From assembly GCF_000739915.1 (NCBI RefSeq), contig NZ_BBJT01000001.1, forward strand, positions 248,001 to 312,000: a stretch of 64,000 bases of DNA. Reading direction: 5' to 3'. The position numbers were made by a program, and so were the translations under genes. Numbering within the stretch: position 1 is the stretch's first letter; each line of letters starts with the position of its first letter. Positions 8,465-17,883 of the stretch are shown here, one piece after another. The notes under the pieces are model-generated. The model saw only the letters and a program-made list of their open reading frames with translations, was not told the origin of the DNA and did no database searches. Source of the stretch: Paenibacillus chitinolyticus NBRC 15660 (lineage in GTDB: Bacteria; Bacillota; Bacilli; Paenibacillales; NBRC-103111).

Positions 8465-8467
8465 AGC

Positions 8468-8496
8468 TTGCATAAATATGCCTCGCTGTGTATAGT
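8468..8496 (+). promoter_or_regulatory. SigA-type promoter of the metE leader
   Basis: TTGCAT (8468-8473), a 17-base spacer and TATAGT (8491-8496). It would start transcription about 25 bases before the cobalamin riboswitch. Confidence 0.65.
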
Positions 8497-8525
8497 CATT
8501 TCTAAGTTAACCAATTGAATATGTT

Positions 8526-8735
8526 GGGAATAGGTGCCCAGCCCCTTGGGGGAACTGGAGCTTAAAAGGGAAGTCCGGTGAAAAACCGGCGCGGTCCCGC
8601 CACTGTAACAGAGGAGTCAAGGCGAACACGCCACTGGTCTTAGACCGGGAAGGCAGCCGAAGATGATGATTCTGGAGCCAGGAGACCTGCCTGTTCTGAC
8701 AGCACTGCTTTACCTACGGGAGATAGGGAGGTGTT
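8526..8735 (+). promoter_or_regulatory. Cobalamin (B12) riboswitch controlling metE
   Basis: The conserved elements occur in order: AGGTGCCC opening, AAGGGAAGTCCGGTG with paired AACCGGCGCGGTCCCG, CCACTGTAA, the variable arm, then GAGCCAGGAGACCTGCC, the B12-box core. It ends near ACCTACGGG. The aptamer senses adenosylcobalamin or related forms. Its place upstream of the B12-independent methionine synthase is well known: with B12 present metE is off, because the B12-dependent enzyme can be used. A terminator hairpin follows. Confidence 0.95.
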
Positions 8736-8765
8736 AAAGTACGGGCCACTGTATATACAAACAGA

Positions 8766-8813
8766 GGGCGTCTTTATCCTTGTCTGCTTCGGGGATATTG
8801 ACGTCCTTTTTTT
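8766..8813 (+). terminator. Riboswitch-controlled transcription terminator
   Basis: GGGCGTC (8766-8772) pairs with GACGTCC (8800-8806), with an inner ATCC/GGAT pairing, and seven T follow. Placed about 30 bases after the aptamer and 80 bases before metE, it is the likely expression platform: ligand binding should favour this hairpin. Confidence 0.8.
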
Positions 8814-8892
8814 ATTTTCTTGTACAAATGAGCAATTAAGCAGGGAACTCATGCAAACATCCAATTCAAGCGACTATCAGGAGGTCAAGATC

Positions 8893-11190
8893 ATGAACGC
8901 ATTGACAAGCAGCAGTTTGGGATACCCGAGAATCGGAGCGGGACGTGAATGGAAGAAAGCACTGGAATCTTTTTGGGCCGGCAAAATCGGCGAAGAGGAG
9001 CTGACGGACAGGCTGGCCGAAGTCCGTTTGGGAAATCTTCGCATTCAGCGGGAGAAGGGCATTGAGCTTATCGCGGTCAACGATTTTTCGGGATACGACC
9101 ACGTGCTGGATACTTCCGCCATGTTCGGTATCGTACCGGAACGGTTTCAATACGAGGGCGGCGAAGTATCTCCGGGCACCTACTATGCGATGGCGAGAGG
9201 CGAAGAGGGGGAGGCCGCATGCGAAATGACGAAATGGTTTAACACCAACTATCATTATATTGTGCCGGAACTCCAGGGCGCCAAGCCGAAGCTGGTCGAG
9301 AACAAACCTCTCAAAGCTTACCGCGAAGCCAAAGAAACGCTCGGAATCCAGGGCAAGCCGGTACTGCTCGGACTGTTCACGTTTCTGAAATTGTCCAAGG
9401 GATACGCCGAGACGGAAACCGATGCCTGGATCGACCGGCTGCTTCCGCTGTACGGCCAAGTGCTGCGCGAGCTGGAAAAGGAAGGTGCAGAATGGGTGCA
9501 GGTAGACGAACCGGTGCTTTCGACAAACGTATCCGCTGAGGACATGAACCGGATCGAAGCGATCTACAAAACGCTGACAGAAGCGGCGCCGGGGTTGAAA
9601 ATTATGCTCCAGACTTACTTCGAATCCGTGGAACATTACGACAGAGTCGTAAAGCTGCCCGTAAGCGGGATCGGGCTTGATTTCGTACACGGCGGCGAGA
9701 AGACGCTGAAGCTTCTGAAGAGCGGAGGATTTCCCGAAGGCAAAATTTTGGGAGCGGGTATCGTGGACGGCCGGAATATTTGGCGCTCCGATCTGAAGGA
9801 GAAGCTGGATACGATTCGGGACATTTTGGCCGTGGTTCCCGGAGAGCGGGTGATCGTCCAGACATCTTGCAGCCTTCTGCATGTGCCGGTGTCCGCCGTT
9901 CACGAAGATAAGCTCGATCCGGTGCTGAGAGACGCACTTGCCTTCGCCGACGAGAAGCTGGAGGAAATCGTCCTGCTGTCTAAGGCGGCGGTATCCCAAA
10001 CGGCGGAAACGGCCGAAGCGCTTCAGCGGAACGAAAAAGCGCTTGCCGCCCTCCGGTCTTCCGAAGCTCGCGGCAACAAAGCCGTTCAGGCGGCCGCTTT
10101 GCAGCTTCAAAAGGTGCCAGCGGCACGCGGCGAGGGCTTCGGCGAGCGACGGGCCCTTCAGCGCGAGAAGTGGAAGCTGCCGTTTCTCCCGACGACGACG
10201 ATCGGAAGCTTCCCGCAGACAGCGGAAGTCAGACAGGCGCGGTCCAAATGGAGAAAAGCGGAATGGACGGACGAGCAGTATAAGGGGTTTATCCGCAGCG
10301 AGATCGATAAGTGGATCAAGCTTCAGGAGGAGCTGGATCTGGACGTTCTCGTACACGGGGAATTCGAACGGACGGATATGGTGGAATTTTTCGGCGAAAA
10401 ATTGGACGGCTTCGCTTTCACGCGCAACGGCTGGGTGCAGTCCTACGGCTCGCGCTGCGTGAAACCGCCGGTCATTTACGGCGATGTGGCGTTTACGCAG
10501 CCGATGACCGTCGAGGAAACCGTCTACGCGCAGTCTCTCACGACACGTCCCGTCAAAGGGATGCTGACCGGACCGGTTACGATTCTCAACTGGTCATTCG
10601 TCCGGGACGATCTATCCAGAGACGTGGTCGCCTACCAGATTTCGCTTGCGCTGGAGAAAGAAGTGCAAGCGCTCGAAGAGGCGGGTATCGAAATGATCCA
10701 AATCGACGAGCCCGCTGTCCGTGAAGGCCTTCCTCTTAAGAAAGATGAGCACGGGGCTTATCTCGATTGGGCGGTCAACGCTTTCCGCAGCACAACGGCG
10801 AACGTGCGGGCCACGACGCAAATTCATACCCACATGTGCTACTGCGAATTCCACGACATGATCGGGTCTATCCGCGATATGGATGCCGACGTCATATCTA
10901 TCGAAACTTCCCGCAGCCACGGCGAACTGATCGAAAGCTTCGAACAGCACACGTACGAGAAGGGAATCGGACTCGGTGTCTACGACATTCACAGTCCGAG
11001 GGTCCCTTCCGTCGAAGAGATGGTAAGCATGATCGAGCGGGCGCTGCGCGTACTCGACCCGCAGCTCTTCTGGATCAATCCCGATTGCGGACTCAAAACG
11101 AGAGGCAGCGAGGAAACCGTAGCGGCTCTGCGCAACATGATTGCGGCCGCCAAACAGTGCCGGGAAACCATGGCCGTATCTCAAGCTTAA
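8893..11190 (+). CDS. metE: Cobalamin-independent methionine synthase
   Basis: 765 residues. It catalyses methyl transfer from 5-methyltetrahydropteroyl-triglutamate to homocysteine, the last step of methionine synthesis. Two (beta-alpha)8 barrels are present. The N-terminus GYPRIGAGREWKKALE is typical, and the C-terminal zinc ligands are H647 and C649 (in HMCYC), E671 and C732 (in NPDCGL), equivalent to the E. coli set. The ATG at 8893 is chosen because CAGGAGG precedes it and the riboswitch and terminator lie upstream; earlier in-frame starts fall within the regulatory leader. A single-gene transcript. Confidence 0.97.
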   Translation: MNALTSSSLGYPRIGAGREWKKALESFWAGKIGEEELTDRLAEVRLGNLRIQREKGIELIAVNDFSGYDHVLDTSAMFGIVPERFQYEGGEVSPGTYYAMARGEEGEAACEMTKWFNTNYHYIVPELQGAKPKLVENKPLKAYREAKETLGIQGKPVLLGLFTFLKLSKGYAETETDAWIDRLLPLYGQVLRELEKEGAEWVQVDEPVLSTNVSAEDMNRIEAIYKTLTEAAPGLKIMLQTYFESVEHYDRVVKLPVSGIGLDFVHGGEKTLKLLKSGGFPEGKILGAGIVDGRNIWRSDLKEKLDTIRDILAVVPGERVIVQTSCSLLHVPVSAVHEDKLDPVLRDALAFADEKLEEIVLLSKAAVSQTAETAEALQRNEKALAALRSSEARGNKAVQAAALQLQKVPAARGEGFGERRALQREKWKLPFLPTTTIGSFPQTAEVRQARSKWRKAEWTDEQYKGFIRSEIDKWIKLQEELDLDVLVHGEFERTDMVEFFGEKLDGFAFTRNGWVQSYGSRCVKPPVIYGDVAFTQPMTVEETVYAQSLTTRPVKGMLTGPVTILNWSFVRDDLSRDVVAYQISLALEKEVQALEEAGIEMIQIDEPAVREGLPLKKDEHGAYLDWAVNAFRSTTANVRATTQIHTHMCYCEFHDMIGSIRDMDADVISIETSRSHGELIESFEQHTYEKGIGLGVYDIHSPRVPSVEEMVSMIERALRVLDPQLFWINPDCGLKTRGSEETVAALRNMIAAAKQCRETMAVSQA

Positions 11191-11257
11191 CCGAGCAGAT
11201 CAAGGTTGGCTGCAGATGCTTACGGACCGACAAACAAAAGCTATCCGACAATCCGAG

Positions 11258-11291
11258 CCTTCGTCCGGTGCAAACCGGACAGGGTTTTTTT
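11258..11291 (+). terminator. Terminator after metE
   Basis: GTCCGGT / ACCGGAC stem with a GCAA loop, extended by CCT/AGG, followed by seven T. Confidence 0.75.
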
Positions 11292-11408
11292 ACATGAGCG
11301 CGAGAAGAAAATAGGAACGTGAGTTTCCAAACCGTTGGAAGAAACCCATAAACATGGTAAGATAGAAAGATAAACGGCAGAAGGTAAGACCGTCATTCAG
11401 GAGGTATA

Positions 11409-11651
11409 ATGGCAAAGGCAAAAGTAAAACGTCCGACCCGGGATGAGTTCGAGCTGGAAGAACTCGGTAACCGGCTAGTGGAAGCGAAGGACGAGGATTC
11501 TTTAATTCTTCTTACGGTATGGGGCTGGGAGGAGCAGGTCTACGGCAGAATTACGGTCATGGATCCCCGGACGAGACTCGTACACGTTCAGGACGGCGAA
11601 CAGCTGACGAAAGTTCCTTTTATGGACATTATGCAGGTGGATAACGCCTGA
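11409..11651 (+). CDS. YolD-like protein
   Basis: 80 residues. The second half (LTVWGWEEQVYGRI, then VMDPRTRLVHVQ and PFMDIMQVDNA) has the beta-strand pattern of the YolD-like family. These small proteins are often coded next to Y-family DNA polymerases (UvrX/YqjW); no polymerase is nearby here. Start ATG with CAGGAGG seven bases upstream. The role of this copy is unknown. Confidence 0.75.
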   Translation: MAKAKVKRPTRDEFELEELGNRLVEAKDEDSLILLTVWGWEEQVYGRITVMDPRTRLVHVQDGEQLTKVPFMDIMQVDNA

Positions 11652-11659
11652 TTAGCCTT

Positions 11660-11685
11660 AAAAGCATCCGGAAGGGTGCTTTTTT
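11660..11685 (+). terminator. Terminator after the yolD-like gene
   Basis: AAAAGCATCC / GGGTGCTTTT hairpin with a GGAA loop and a T run. Confidence 0.8.
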
Positions 11686-11758
11686 ACTTTGCGCCAACGA
11701 ATAGAATAAGGCCGCTCTGGAGAAGTTAGGAGAATATTGGTAAAAGGAGCTAATCCAC

Positions 11759-13306
11759 GTGAACGAAACGAACTCGAAACCAGCCGCCGCTTTCCCCCAG
11801 TTTCCGGAATCGTACTGGCTGGCTTCCGCCCAAATTCCCGCTTACTCCAGGCTGAACGAAAATATCCGGGTAGACGCAGCTATCGTCGGCGCTGGAATAA
11901 CCGGTCTGACGACGGCCTACCTGCTGGCTATGAAAGGCTTAAAGGTCGCGGTTCTGAACGCGGGTCGTATTTTACACGGGACGACCGGATATACGACCGC
12001 CAAAATTACGGCCCAGCACGATTTGATCTACGATCAGTATATAACCGACTTCGGCGAAGAAAAAGCGCGGCTGTACTACGAGGCGAACCGGGACGCTCTT
12101 CAGTTCGTCCGTCATCTGGTCAAGGAGCACCACATTCAATGCCAATTTGAAGAGCAGGATGCCTTCGTGTACACCGATACGGATTCTTCTCTGCACAAAG
12201 TGTTCAAAGAATACGAAGCCTACGAGAAATTGCGAATCCCCGGTAGCTATGTGGAAAAAACGGATCTCCCTTTCGAAACGAAAGGGGCGGTCGTGATGAA
12301 AAATCAGGCCCAATACAACCCGGTCCCGTTTCTGATTCACCTGGCTGAAGAGATCGTGCGCAAAGGCGGGCGGATTTACGAGGAAACCACCGTAACCGGA
12401 TACGAGCCGGGGAGTCCGTCCGTTCTCAAGACAAGCGGCGGGTTTACCGTCAGCAGCTCGCATGTCGTATCCGCTTCCCACTTTCCTTTTAACAACCTGC
12501 ACGGGCTGTATTTCGTGCGTCTCTACGCAGAGCGTTCTTACGTGCTCGCCGTTAAAACGGACAAGCGCTACCTCGGAGGCATGTACATTAGTGCCGATAA
12601 GCCGAAGCGCTCCCTGAGATCCGTGCTGATTAACGGCGAGCCGATGGTGATCGTGGGCGGAGAAGGCCACAAGACGGGCCAGGGCATCTGCACGTTCCAG
12701 TATTACGAAGCGCTCGAGAAATTCGCGAGGGAAACCTTCGGGGTGAAAGAAATCGCGTACCGCTGGTCGGCACAAGACTTGTACACGCTGGATACGATCC
12801 CGTACATCGGCCAGGAGCTGGATGACGTTCCGAACCTGTACGTCGCCACGGGCTATAAGAAGTGGGGAATGAGCACGGGCATTGCCGCCGCCCAATTGAA
12901 CGCTAAGCTCATTCTCGGGGAAGATAGCCCCTACAGGGACTTGTTCTCGCCCTCCCGGTTTCACGCGAACCCGTCGATTAAAACCTTCGTGAAGGAAAAT
13001 GCGAATGTCGCCAAAGAGCTTATCTCCGGCAAGCTCGAATTTCCCACGAGAGAAGCGGGCGAACTCCGCGAAGATGAAGGAGCCGTGGTACAGGTCCGGG
13101 GGAAAAGAGCGGGCGCCTACCGCGACCGCGAAGGAAGCCTGCACGTGGTCGACACGACCTGTACGCATTTGGGATGCGAAGTGGACTGGAACGAGTCCGA
13201 ACGGACATGGGATTGTCCCTGTCACGGTTCCCGTTTCGCTTACACGGGTGAAGTCATCGAGGGACCGGCTTTGAAGCCGCTGGCGAAAGTGGAACTAGAT
13301 GAATAG
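11759..13306 (+). CDS. FAD-dependent oxidoreductase with C-terminal Rieske [2Fe-2S] domain
   Basis: 515 residues. The N-terminal DAO-type flavin domain has the dinucleotide motif AAIVGAGITGLTTAYLLA near residue 40. The C-terminal Rieske domain (about 420-515) has CTHLGC (C468, H470, C473) and CPCHGSRF (C486, C488, H489). This is the arrangement of B. subtilis YhfW. The Rieske cluster probably passes electrons to or from the flavin; substrate unknown. A GTG start with AAAGGAG nine bases upstream. Monocistronic between two terminators. Confidence 0.92.
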   Translation: MNETNSKPAAAFPQFPESYWLASAQIPAYSRLNENIRVDAAIVGAGITGLTTAYLLAMKGLKVAVLNAGRILHGTTGYTTAKITAQHDLIYDQYITDFGEEKARLYYEANRDALQFVRHLVKEHHIQCQFEEQDAFVYTDTDSSLHKVFKEYEAYEKLRIPGSYVEKTDLPFETKGAVVMKNQAQYNPVPFLIHLAEEIVRKGGRIYEETTVTGYEPGSPSVLKTSGGFTVSSSHVVSASHFPFNNLHGLYFVRLYAERSYVLAVKTDKRYLGGMYISADKPKRSLRSVLINGEPMVIVGGEGHKTGQGICTFQYYEALEKFARETFGVKEIAYRWSAQDLYTLDTIPYIGQELDDVPNLYVATGYKKWGMSTGIAAAQLNAKLILGEDSPYRDLFSPSRFHANPSIKTFVKENANVAKELISGKLEFPTREAGELREDEGAVVQVRGKRAGAYRDREGSLHVVDTTCTHLGCEVDWNESERTWDCPCHGSRFAYTGEVIEGPALKPLAKVELDE

Positions 13307-13321
13307 AAGGCAGAATGCCAA

Positions 13322-13354
13322 AAAAAAAGCCGCTCCGGCAAGGAGCGGTTTTTT
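13322..13354. terminator. Terminator between the Rieske oxidoreductase and the GNAT gene
   Basis: CCGCTCC / GGAGCGG stem, loop GGCAA, with A and T runs on the two sides, so it can serve both convergent genes. Confidence 0.8.
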
Positions 13355-13396
13355 GGCGTGTTTGTTCATAAAAGCTTGCGACGGAAACCGTGACAC

Positions 13397-14617
13397 TTAG
13401 AAGTAATCCGAGAAATAAGGCTGCTCATTCGCAATCAGCTTCTCCAGCAGCTGAACCGACTCTCTGTCCGCGTGAAAACGGCGTATCCGCTGCAGGTAAG
13501 AAGGCCGCTTGTAGCTCATCAGCATCGTGGTCAGCGTCTGAATATCGAAGGAAGCGGAAGGAGTTCCGCCCCCGTCGGCGAGCCGGCCTTGGCCTTCCTT
13601 GTCCACTTTCAAAGTGAACGTTCCCGAATTCCACTCCAGCATAGGATCATGAAGGTTGAAGGTTAACTTGCAATCTTCCCCCTGCGCTTGGAACGGGTAC
13701 TGCTCAACGAACTGGCTCACATCCACGATCCGCGCCATGAAATAAGGCGCAATCGTTTCTTTGATATCCCCGTCCTCCAAGAGGAAGGACATCGGTTCGT
13801 CCTTGTAGGTATGGCCTTTTACATAGGTGACCATGGAGAAATGAGCGCTAATGAAATTCCACAGGCCCGTCCGGGCTTCTTCATCGAGAAAAACCATTTC
13901 CTTTATATGAAAAATTTCGCCCGCAATCCAGTACAGCAAAAATCCGGAAGGCTCATGATCCGCATCGTAATAAATGGCCCCGGTCATGTCGTCGAGATCC
14001 CAGCGCAAATACTCTTCCCAGGCCAAATTATTCCGCAGCATGGCGGCGTGGTTCTGTAAAGCAAAGCGCTGATATACGGTTTGGATGTCGGGGTGTTCGA
14101 TCGTCACCCGTTCCACGTTGCCGGGGACCGTTTTCAGCTTCGGCAGCTGCGTGTCTTTGACTTCGAACGAAATTTTATCGGAAATAATTTCCCAGCCTTT
14201 GCGGCGGTAGTACGGGATAGAGTAAGGATACAAATACGAGATCGACTGCCTGCGTCCTCGCATGTTCGTAAGAGCCTGCCGCATCAGTTGGTTCATCAGC
14301 CCCATATTGGCGTATTCCGGATAAGTGCCGACGCCCGTCAAACCGCCCATATCGTAGATGCGGCCGAAAATATTCACTTGAAACGGGTACACGGCCAGCT
14401 GTGAAATCAGCTTGTCTTCATCGAACCAGCCCAGGACATCGGCCTGCTTCAGCACCGGAAGCTTTGCCTGTGCGATTTCGCGGTCTTCCCAGCCGAACGT
14501 TTGTAAATCATGGTTCGTCACCTGGAACACATAGCGGAGCAAATGGTTGAACTGTTCTCCGTGCTGGGGTTCCACGTTTTTCATTTTGAGTCTTTCCTGC
14601 AGTTTCCGGCGGCTCAT
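13397..14617 (-). CDS. Eis-like GNAT acetyltransferase with SCP2-type C-terminal domain
   Basis: 406 residues. The first part is a GNAT domain with the acetyl-CoA region GVGTYPEYANMGLMNQLMRQAL, here read as GVGTYPEYANMG followed by LMNQLMRQAL (about 90-115). A second degenerate GNAT segment follows, then a C-terminal sterol-carrier-like domain (about 300-406). This is the plan of Eis proteins, which acetylate amines such as aminoglycosides or polyamines. The start at 14617 is chosen for its GGAGG ribosome site seven bases upstream; longer in-frame starts have none. Substrate unknown. Confidence 0.85.
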   Translation of the reverse strand: MSRRKLQERLKMKNVEPQHGEQFNHLLRYVFQVTNHDLQTFGWEDREIAQAKLPVLKQADVLGWFDEDKLISQLAVYPFQVNIFGRIYDMGGLTGVGTYPEYANMGLMNQLMRQALTNMRGRRQSISYLYPYSIPYYRRKGWEIISDKISFEVKDTQLPKLKTVPGNVERVTIEHPDIQTVYQRFALQNHAAMLRNNLAWEEYLRWDLDDMTGAIYYDADHEPSGFLLYWIAGEIFHIKEMVFLDEEARTGLWNFISAHFSMVTYVKGHTYKDEPMSFLLEDGDIKETIAPYFMARIVDVSQFVEQYPFQAQGEDCKLTFNLHDPMLEWNSGTFTLKVDKEGQGRLADGGGTPSASFDIQTLTTMLMSYKRPSYLQRIRRFHADRESVQLLEKLIANEQPYFSDYF

Positions 14618-14756
14618 GGTCGTACCTCCGTATCGGGCATTCGTTATAGGGAGCACATGAGGGTGCACGGACTCCCAATTGTCAGCTTGCCCTTTTCATA
14701 CGGGGTGTAATCAGCATCGAAAATGCGGACGCAGAGAAAAAAGAGGCCGTAAATGA

Positions 14757-15014
14757 TTAAAATTCAAGGTAGGAAACGACAACAGAGGCGGCAAAACCGA
14801 GTACGGCCGCAATAAAAAAGACGGAGCGGAAAGCGTGCAGGAAAGGTTTTTTATCGGGTTTGGGAGAGAAGTACTCCTCGGCGTCCGGGGGTTGTATGTA
14901 TCTGTCCTCCGTATGAGTCAGATTAAACCTCGTAAAAATGCCGCTGGTGCATCCCCAGATTAACAGGGAAATAATGGAGCCGATGAATAAATCATCGGAA
15001 AGAGAGCCGGCCAT
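14757..15014 (-). CDS. Small membrane protein, two TM segments, unknown function
   Basis: 85 residues. Hydrophobic segments near 10-28 (SIISLLIWGCTSGIF) and 64-83 (VFFIAAVLGFAASVVVSYL) flank an acidic proline-rich loop (RYIQPPDAEEYFSPKPDKK). The ATG has a clean AGGAGG eight bases upstream, so it is very likely a real gene. I do not recognise a family. Confidence 0.65.
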   Translation of the reverse strand: MAGSLSDDLFIGSIISLLIWGCTSGIFTRFNLTHTEDRYIQPPDAEEYFSPKPDKKPFLHAFRSVFFIAAVLGFAASVVVSYLEF

Positions 15015-15085
15015 TCATTAACCTCCTAAAGGACAATCATTTTTTCCGATTATAGCAAAAAAACGTGAGTTCGGTGCTTTATCTT

Positions 15086-15119
15086 ACCAAAAAAAGCCTT
15101 CAGAAGGGTCTGAAGGCTT
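15086..15119 (-). terminator. Terminator of the FAD oxidoreductase / isomerase operon
   Basis: AAGCCTTCAGA / TCTGAAGGCTT perfect 11-bp stem with AGGG loop; on the minus strand it is followed by seven T. Confidence 0.8.
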
Positions 15120-15140
15120 AACGAATTTTGGCGGACCGAC

Positions 15141-15182
15141 TGATCTCCCGAGGTCTCTCATATAAACGCAAGCGGGAGATCA
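15141..15182. repeat. Long-loop inverted repeat downstream of the FAD oxidoreductase
   Basis: TGATCTCCCG (15141-15150) and CGGGAGATCA (15173-15182) are exact complements separated by 22 bases. It lies in the 3' region of the operon, before the terminator, and has no T run. Function unknown; it could stabilise the transcript end. Confidence 0.45.
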
Positions 15183-15222
15183 TGCCCGTCCGATCAGGTC
15201 GTGGTGGGACCCGCCGGGGGAA

Positions 15223-16797
15223 TTAGACCGGCCGGAGGGCAGGCCATTCCAGCTCAATGCCGGCTTTGGCCAGGTGCGACTGGAATTTGGCCAGTTCGTC
15301 AGGATTGCCGCGAAGCTCGCTCGGCGTCATGCCGTTGTCGATGCAGTAGGCGGCGCAGTATCCGGCCGCTTCGCCGATATTCCACTCGACGGGATGAAGC
15401 CGGTAGCAGCCGTTCGTGATATGCGTGACGCCGATGTTTTTGCCCGCGGCCAGCAGGTTGCGGACGCGCACCGGAATGAGGCTGCCGAGCGGAATCTGAA
15501 ACGGCAGGGACGAGACGTCGATGTACGGCCGGTTCTCCGTGCTCGGATGCAGGTCGATGCGGTAGCAGCCGATTCCTACGCTGTCCGCGAACTCTTCGGC
15601 CCGTCCGTCGGGTCTGCAGGCGGTGGCGACGTGCTGCTCCAGCACGGTAAACTCCGCTTTGATCCGCCGCGACTCGCGGATGTAAGGATACATCGCCAGG
15701 CCGTCCTCCGTGCCGACGACATCTTTGCGCAGACGCAGGCCCGGGTAGCCTGTGCCGCCGTCCGGACGGGGCGCTTCCGTTTGCAGCCAGTACAGGAGAG
15801 AGAGCGATAGCTGCTTAGCCTCGTACAGATGCTTCTGCTTCTCTTCTTCGGGGACGTCGATAATGGAACCGAGCCAGTAATCGTTCTGCGGCCAGTTGAC
15901 GAGCGAAACATTGCTGCGGTAGGTTCCTTCACGGAAATGCCCAATGTCCGCGATCTGCCGGTACCGGAAGAGGGAGAAGTGTTCCGTCCCCGGAAAAATT
16001 TCATACTTGACGGGCTCGTTCGTGGCAGGTTTGACACCCATCAGGCTAAGCAGGCGATCCGGCCAGAAATCCGCTTTGTAAGCTTTCCAGAAATCATACA
16101 TCTCGGGCTTCTCGATGACGTGATTTTCGCCTTCCAGATGATCCACTGCGAAGCAGTATGTGAAACCCTGCATATCGCCGGGCAGAGGACCGCCGACTAC
16201 CGCGTTCGGTTCCTTGGTTTCCGCATACGACTCCGCGCCGGTCACATACTCCGCTTTCGCGAGCGGCAGCAGATCCCCGCATTCCGTTGCATCCAGGAAG
16301 TAGGGGGCCTTCAGGATGGTCAGCGCACCGCTGTCCAGGCTTTTTACCTCAACCGATGTAATCGCGTCGCCGTCCGTTTCCACACTTACCGGAATGTGAC
16401 GGAGCAGGATGGTCACCTGACCGCTGTGAACATAAGGTGCCAGCATCTGCTGGAGAACGGCCAGTGCCGTTCTCGGTTCATGGCACAGCCGGCTTACGGA
16501 GCCGCTGCCCGGATTAAGCTCCGTTATCGCTTTGGCTTCAGGCTTCATCGGGAAATAATCCCGGTAATAATTGCGGACACCTTCGCGGAATTGGCGGTAT
16601 GTGCGGGTGCAGCCGAATTTTTCGATCCACGGGTGTTCGTCGGGGGGGACCGCTTGACTGGTGAGCTGTCCGCCGATCCACACGGTTTCTTCTGTCAGGA
16701 TAACGCTTTTACCCGACTCGGCTGACGCAAGTGCTGCGGCGAAACCGCCGGTTCCTCCGCCTATAATAACGACATCAGCTAGTTGAATGGGTGTCAT
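15223..16797 (-). CDS. FAD-dependent oxidoreductase (FAD_oxidored family)
   Basis: 524 residues. The N-terminus has the flavin-binding motif DVVIIGGGTGGFAAALASA followed by SVILTEETVWIGGQLTSQ, typical of the PF12831 group. A late PVRVRNLLAAGKNIGVTH block completes the FAD site. Members occur in carbohydrate catabolic clusters. Here the gene follows a sugar-phosphate isomerase-like gene by five bases, so the two are cotranscribed and probably act on the same sugar or polyol. AAAGGAG lies ten bases before the ATG. Substrate unknown. Confidence 0.87.
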   Translation of the reverse strand: MTPIQLADVVIIGGGTGGFAAALASAESGKSVILTEETVWIGGQLTSQAVPPDEHPWIEKFGCTRTYRQFREGVRNYYRDYFPMKPEAKAITELNPGSGSVSRLCHEPRTALAVLQQMLAPYVHSGQVTILLRHIPVSVETDGDAITSVEVKSLDSGALTILKAPYFLDATECGDLLPLAKAEYVTGAESYAETKEPNAVVGGPLPGDMQGFTYCFAVDHLEGENHVIEKPEMYDFWKAYKADFWPDRLLSLMGVKPATNEPVKYEIFPGTEHFSLFRYRQIADIGHFREGTYRSNVSLVNWPQNDYWLGSIIDVPEEEKQKHLYEAKQLSLSLLYWLQTEAPRPDGGTGYPGLRLRKDVVGTEDGLAMYPYIRESRRIKAEFTVLEQHVATACRPDGRAEEFADSVGIGCYRIDLHPSTENRPYIDVSSLPFQIPLGSLIPVRVRNLLAAGKNIGVTHITNGCYRLHPVEWNIGEAAGYCAAYCIDNGMTPSELRGNPDELAKFQSHLAKAGIELEWPALRPV

Positions 16798-16802
16798 GGG
16801 GT

Positions 16803-17636
16803 TTAATCTCCTTTGGTTTGAACAAGGTGGTTGAAATTTTGATAGCTTTTGCGGATTCCTTCGGTCTCGTCTCCGGTGCCTTCGTATTCGAGGACATAGG
16901 CGCCGTTATATCCGGCTTCATTCAGCCTGTTAACGATAATGTCCAGTCGGGCGTCCCCTTCACCGGCGAAGACGCCTTCATAGGTTTTGCCGTTCAGCGC
17001 TTCGTATCTTCCTGCAGGTGTTTCGGCAAAATCTTTAATATGTACATGTCCGATGTGAGGAAGAAGAACATCCAGCGCATGGAGCGGCTTCTCATCTACG
17101 AGCAGAAAGTTTCCCGTATCGAAGGTCGATTTCAAGGCCGGCGAGCCGACTCGTTTTAAAATCTCCAGGACCTGATCTCCTTTACCGGCCAGCTTGCCGT
17201 GATTTTCCAGGCATAGGGTGATGCCCGCTTGTTCAGCTAAAGCCGCCGCTTCCCCAAGGCCCGATACGATCCACTCAAGAGCGGAATCGAACGTATAGGC
17301 GTCGGACATATTTCCCGAGAAAACTCGGACAACCGACGCTCCCAGCCTGCCTGCCGTCTCGATCCCGTCTATTACAACGCGCAGCGCTTCGGCTCTTTCG
17401 CCGGGTGTCCCTTTTACGAAATCATTACCGACGGCATAGCTGGACAGGGTTATTCCGTTTTGTTTCAAAAAGGAAAGAACGGCCGGAATCTCGGCTTCTT
17501 TGTCTTTCCAGAAAACATCCAGAAGTTCGACACGGTCGATTCCTTCCTGCCGACAAAAAGCGAGAAAATCCAGAACGGTTCCCTGTTTTTCACGGGTCGT
17601 TCGGTGCATGCTCCACATGCTTAAAGACAGCTTCAT
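16803..17636 (-). CDS. Sugar phosphate isomerase/epimerase-like TIM-barrel protein
   Basis: 277 residues of the xylose-isomerase-like AP_endonuc_2 family. Metal ligands are suggested by E in CLENHGK, D in FDTGNFL, H in HVHIKDF and E in LEYEG. Such enzymes isomerise or epimerise sugars, keto-acids or polyols. GGAGG lies ten bases before this ATG and seven before the in-frame TTG at 17639, which is an equally possible start. First gene of a two-gene operon with the FAD oxidoreductase. It diverges from the yjcZ-like gene. Confidence 0.87.
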   Translation of the reverse strand: MKLSLSMWSMHRTTREKQGTVLDFLAFCRQEGIDRVELLDVFWKDKEAEIPAVLSFLKQNGITLSSYAVGNDFVKGTPGERAEALRVVIDGIETAGRLGASVVRVFSGNMSDAYTFDSALEWIVSGLGEAAALAEQAGITLCLENHGKLAGKGDQVLEILKRVGSPALKSTFDTGNFLLVDEKPLHALDVLLPHIGHVHIKDFAETPAGRYEALNGKTYEGVFAGEGDARLDIIVNRLNEAGYNGAYVLEYEGTGDETEGIRKSYQNFNHLVQTKGD

Positions 17637-17825
17637 CAAGTTGTAACCTCCAGGTTGAGGGGCCCGCTGCGGGGCGAATTTATTTTATTGTAAAAGGAGA
17701 GCCTTCCTCTTAGTAGGTCAATGTCATGACCATTTCTGGTAGTTTGATGCCGACCTGGCCGGACTGCCGATCGAGGCTTGCCAAGTTCTCGCGGAATTTT
17801 CCGGGAACCGGGAGAGGAGTCCAAA

Positions 17826-17851
17826 ACAAAAGCCGCTTGCTGCATAAGATA
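17826..17851 (+). promoter_or_regulatory. Candidate SigK (late mother-cell) promoter of the YjcZ-like gene
   Basis: CATAAGATA (17843-17851) matches the SigK -10 pattern CATANNNTA completely. An AC at 17826-17827 is 15 bases upstream; 16 is usual. Thirty-two bases separate it from the yjcZ-like ATG. Consistent with a spore-coat-associated peptide. Confidence 0.5.
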
Positions 17852-17883
17852 TCCTATCCCACATAAAGAAAGGGTGTTTACGA

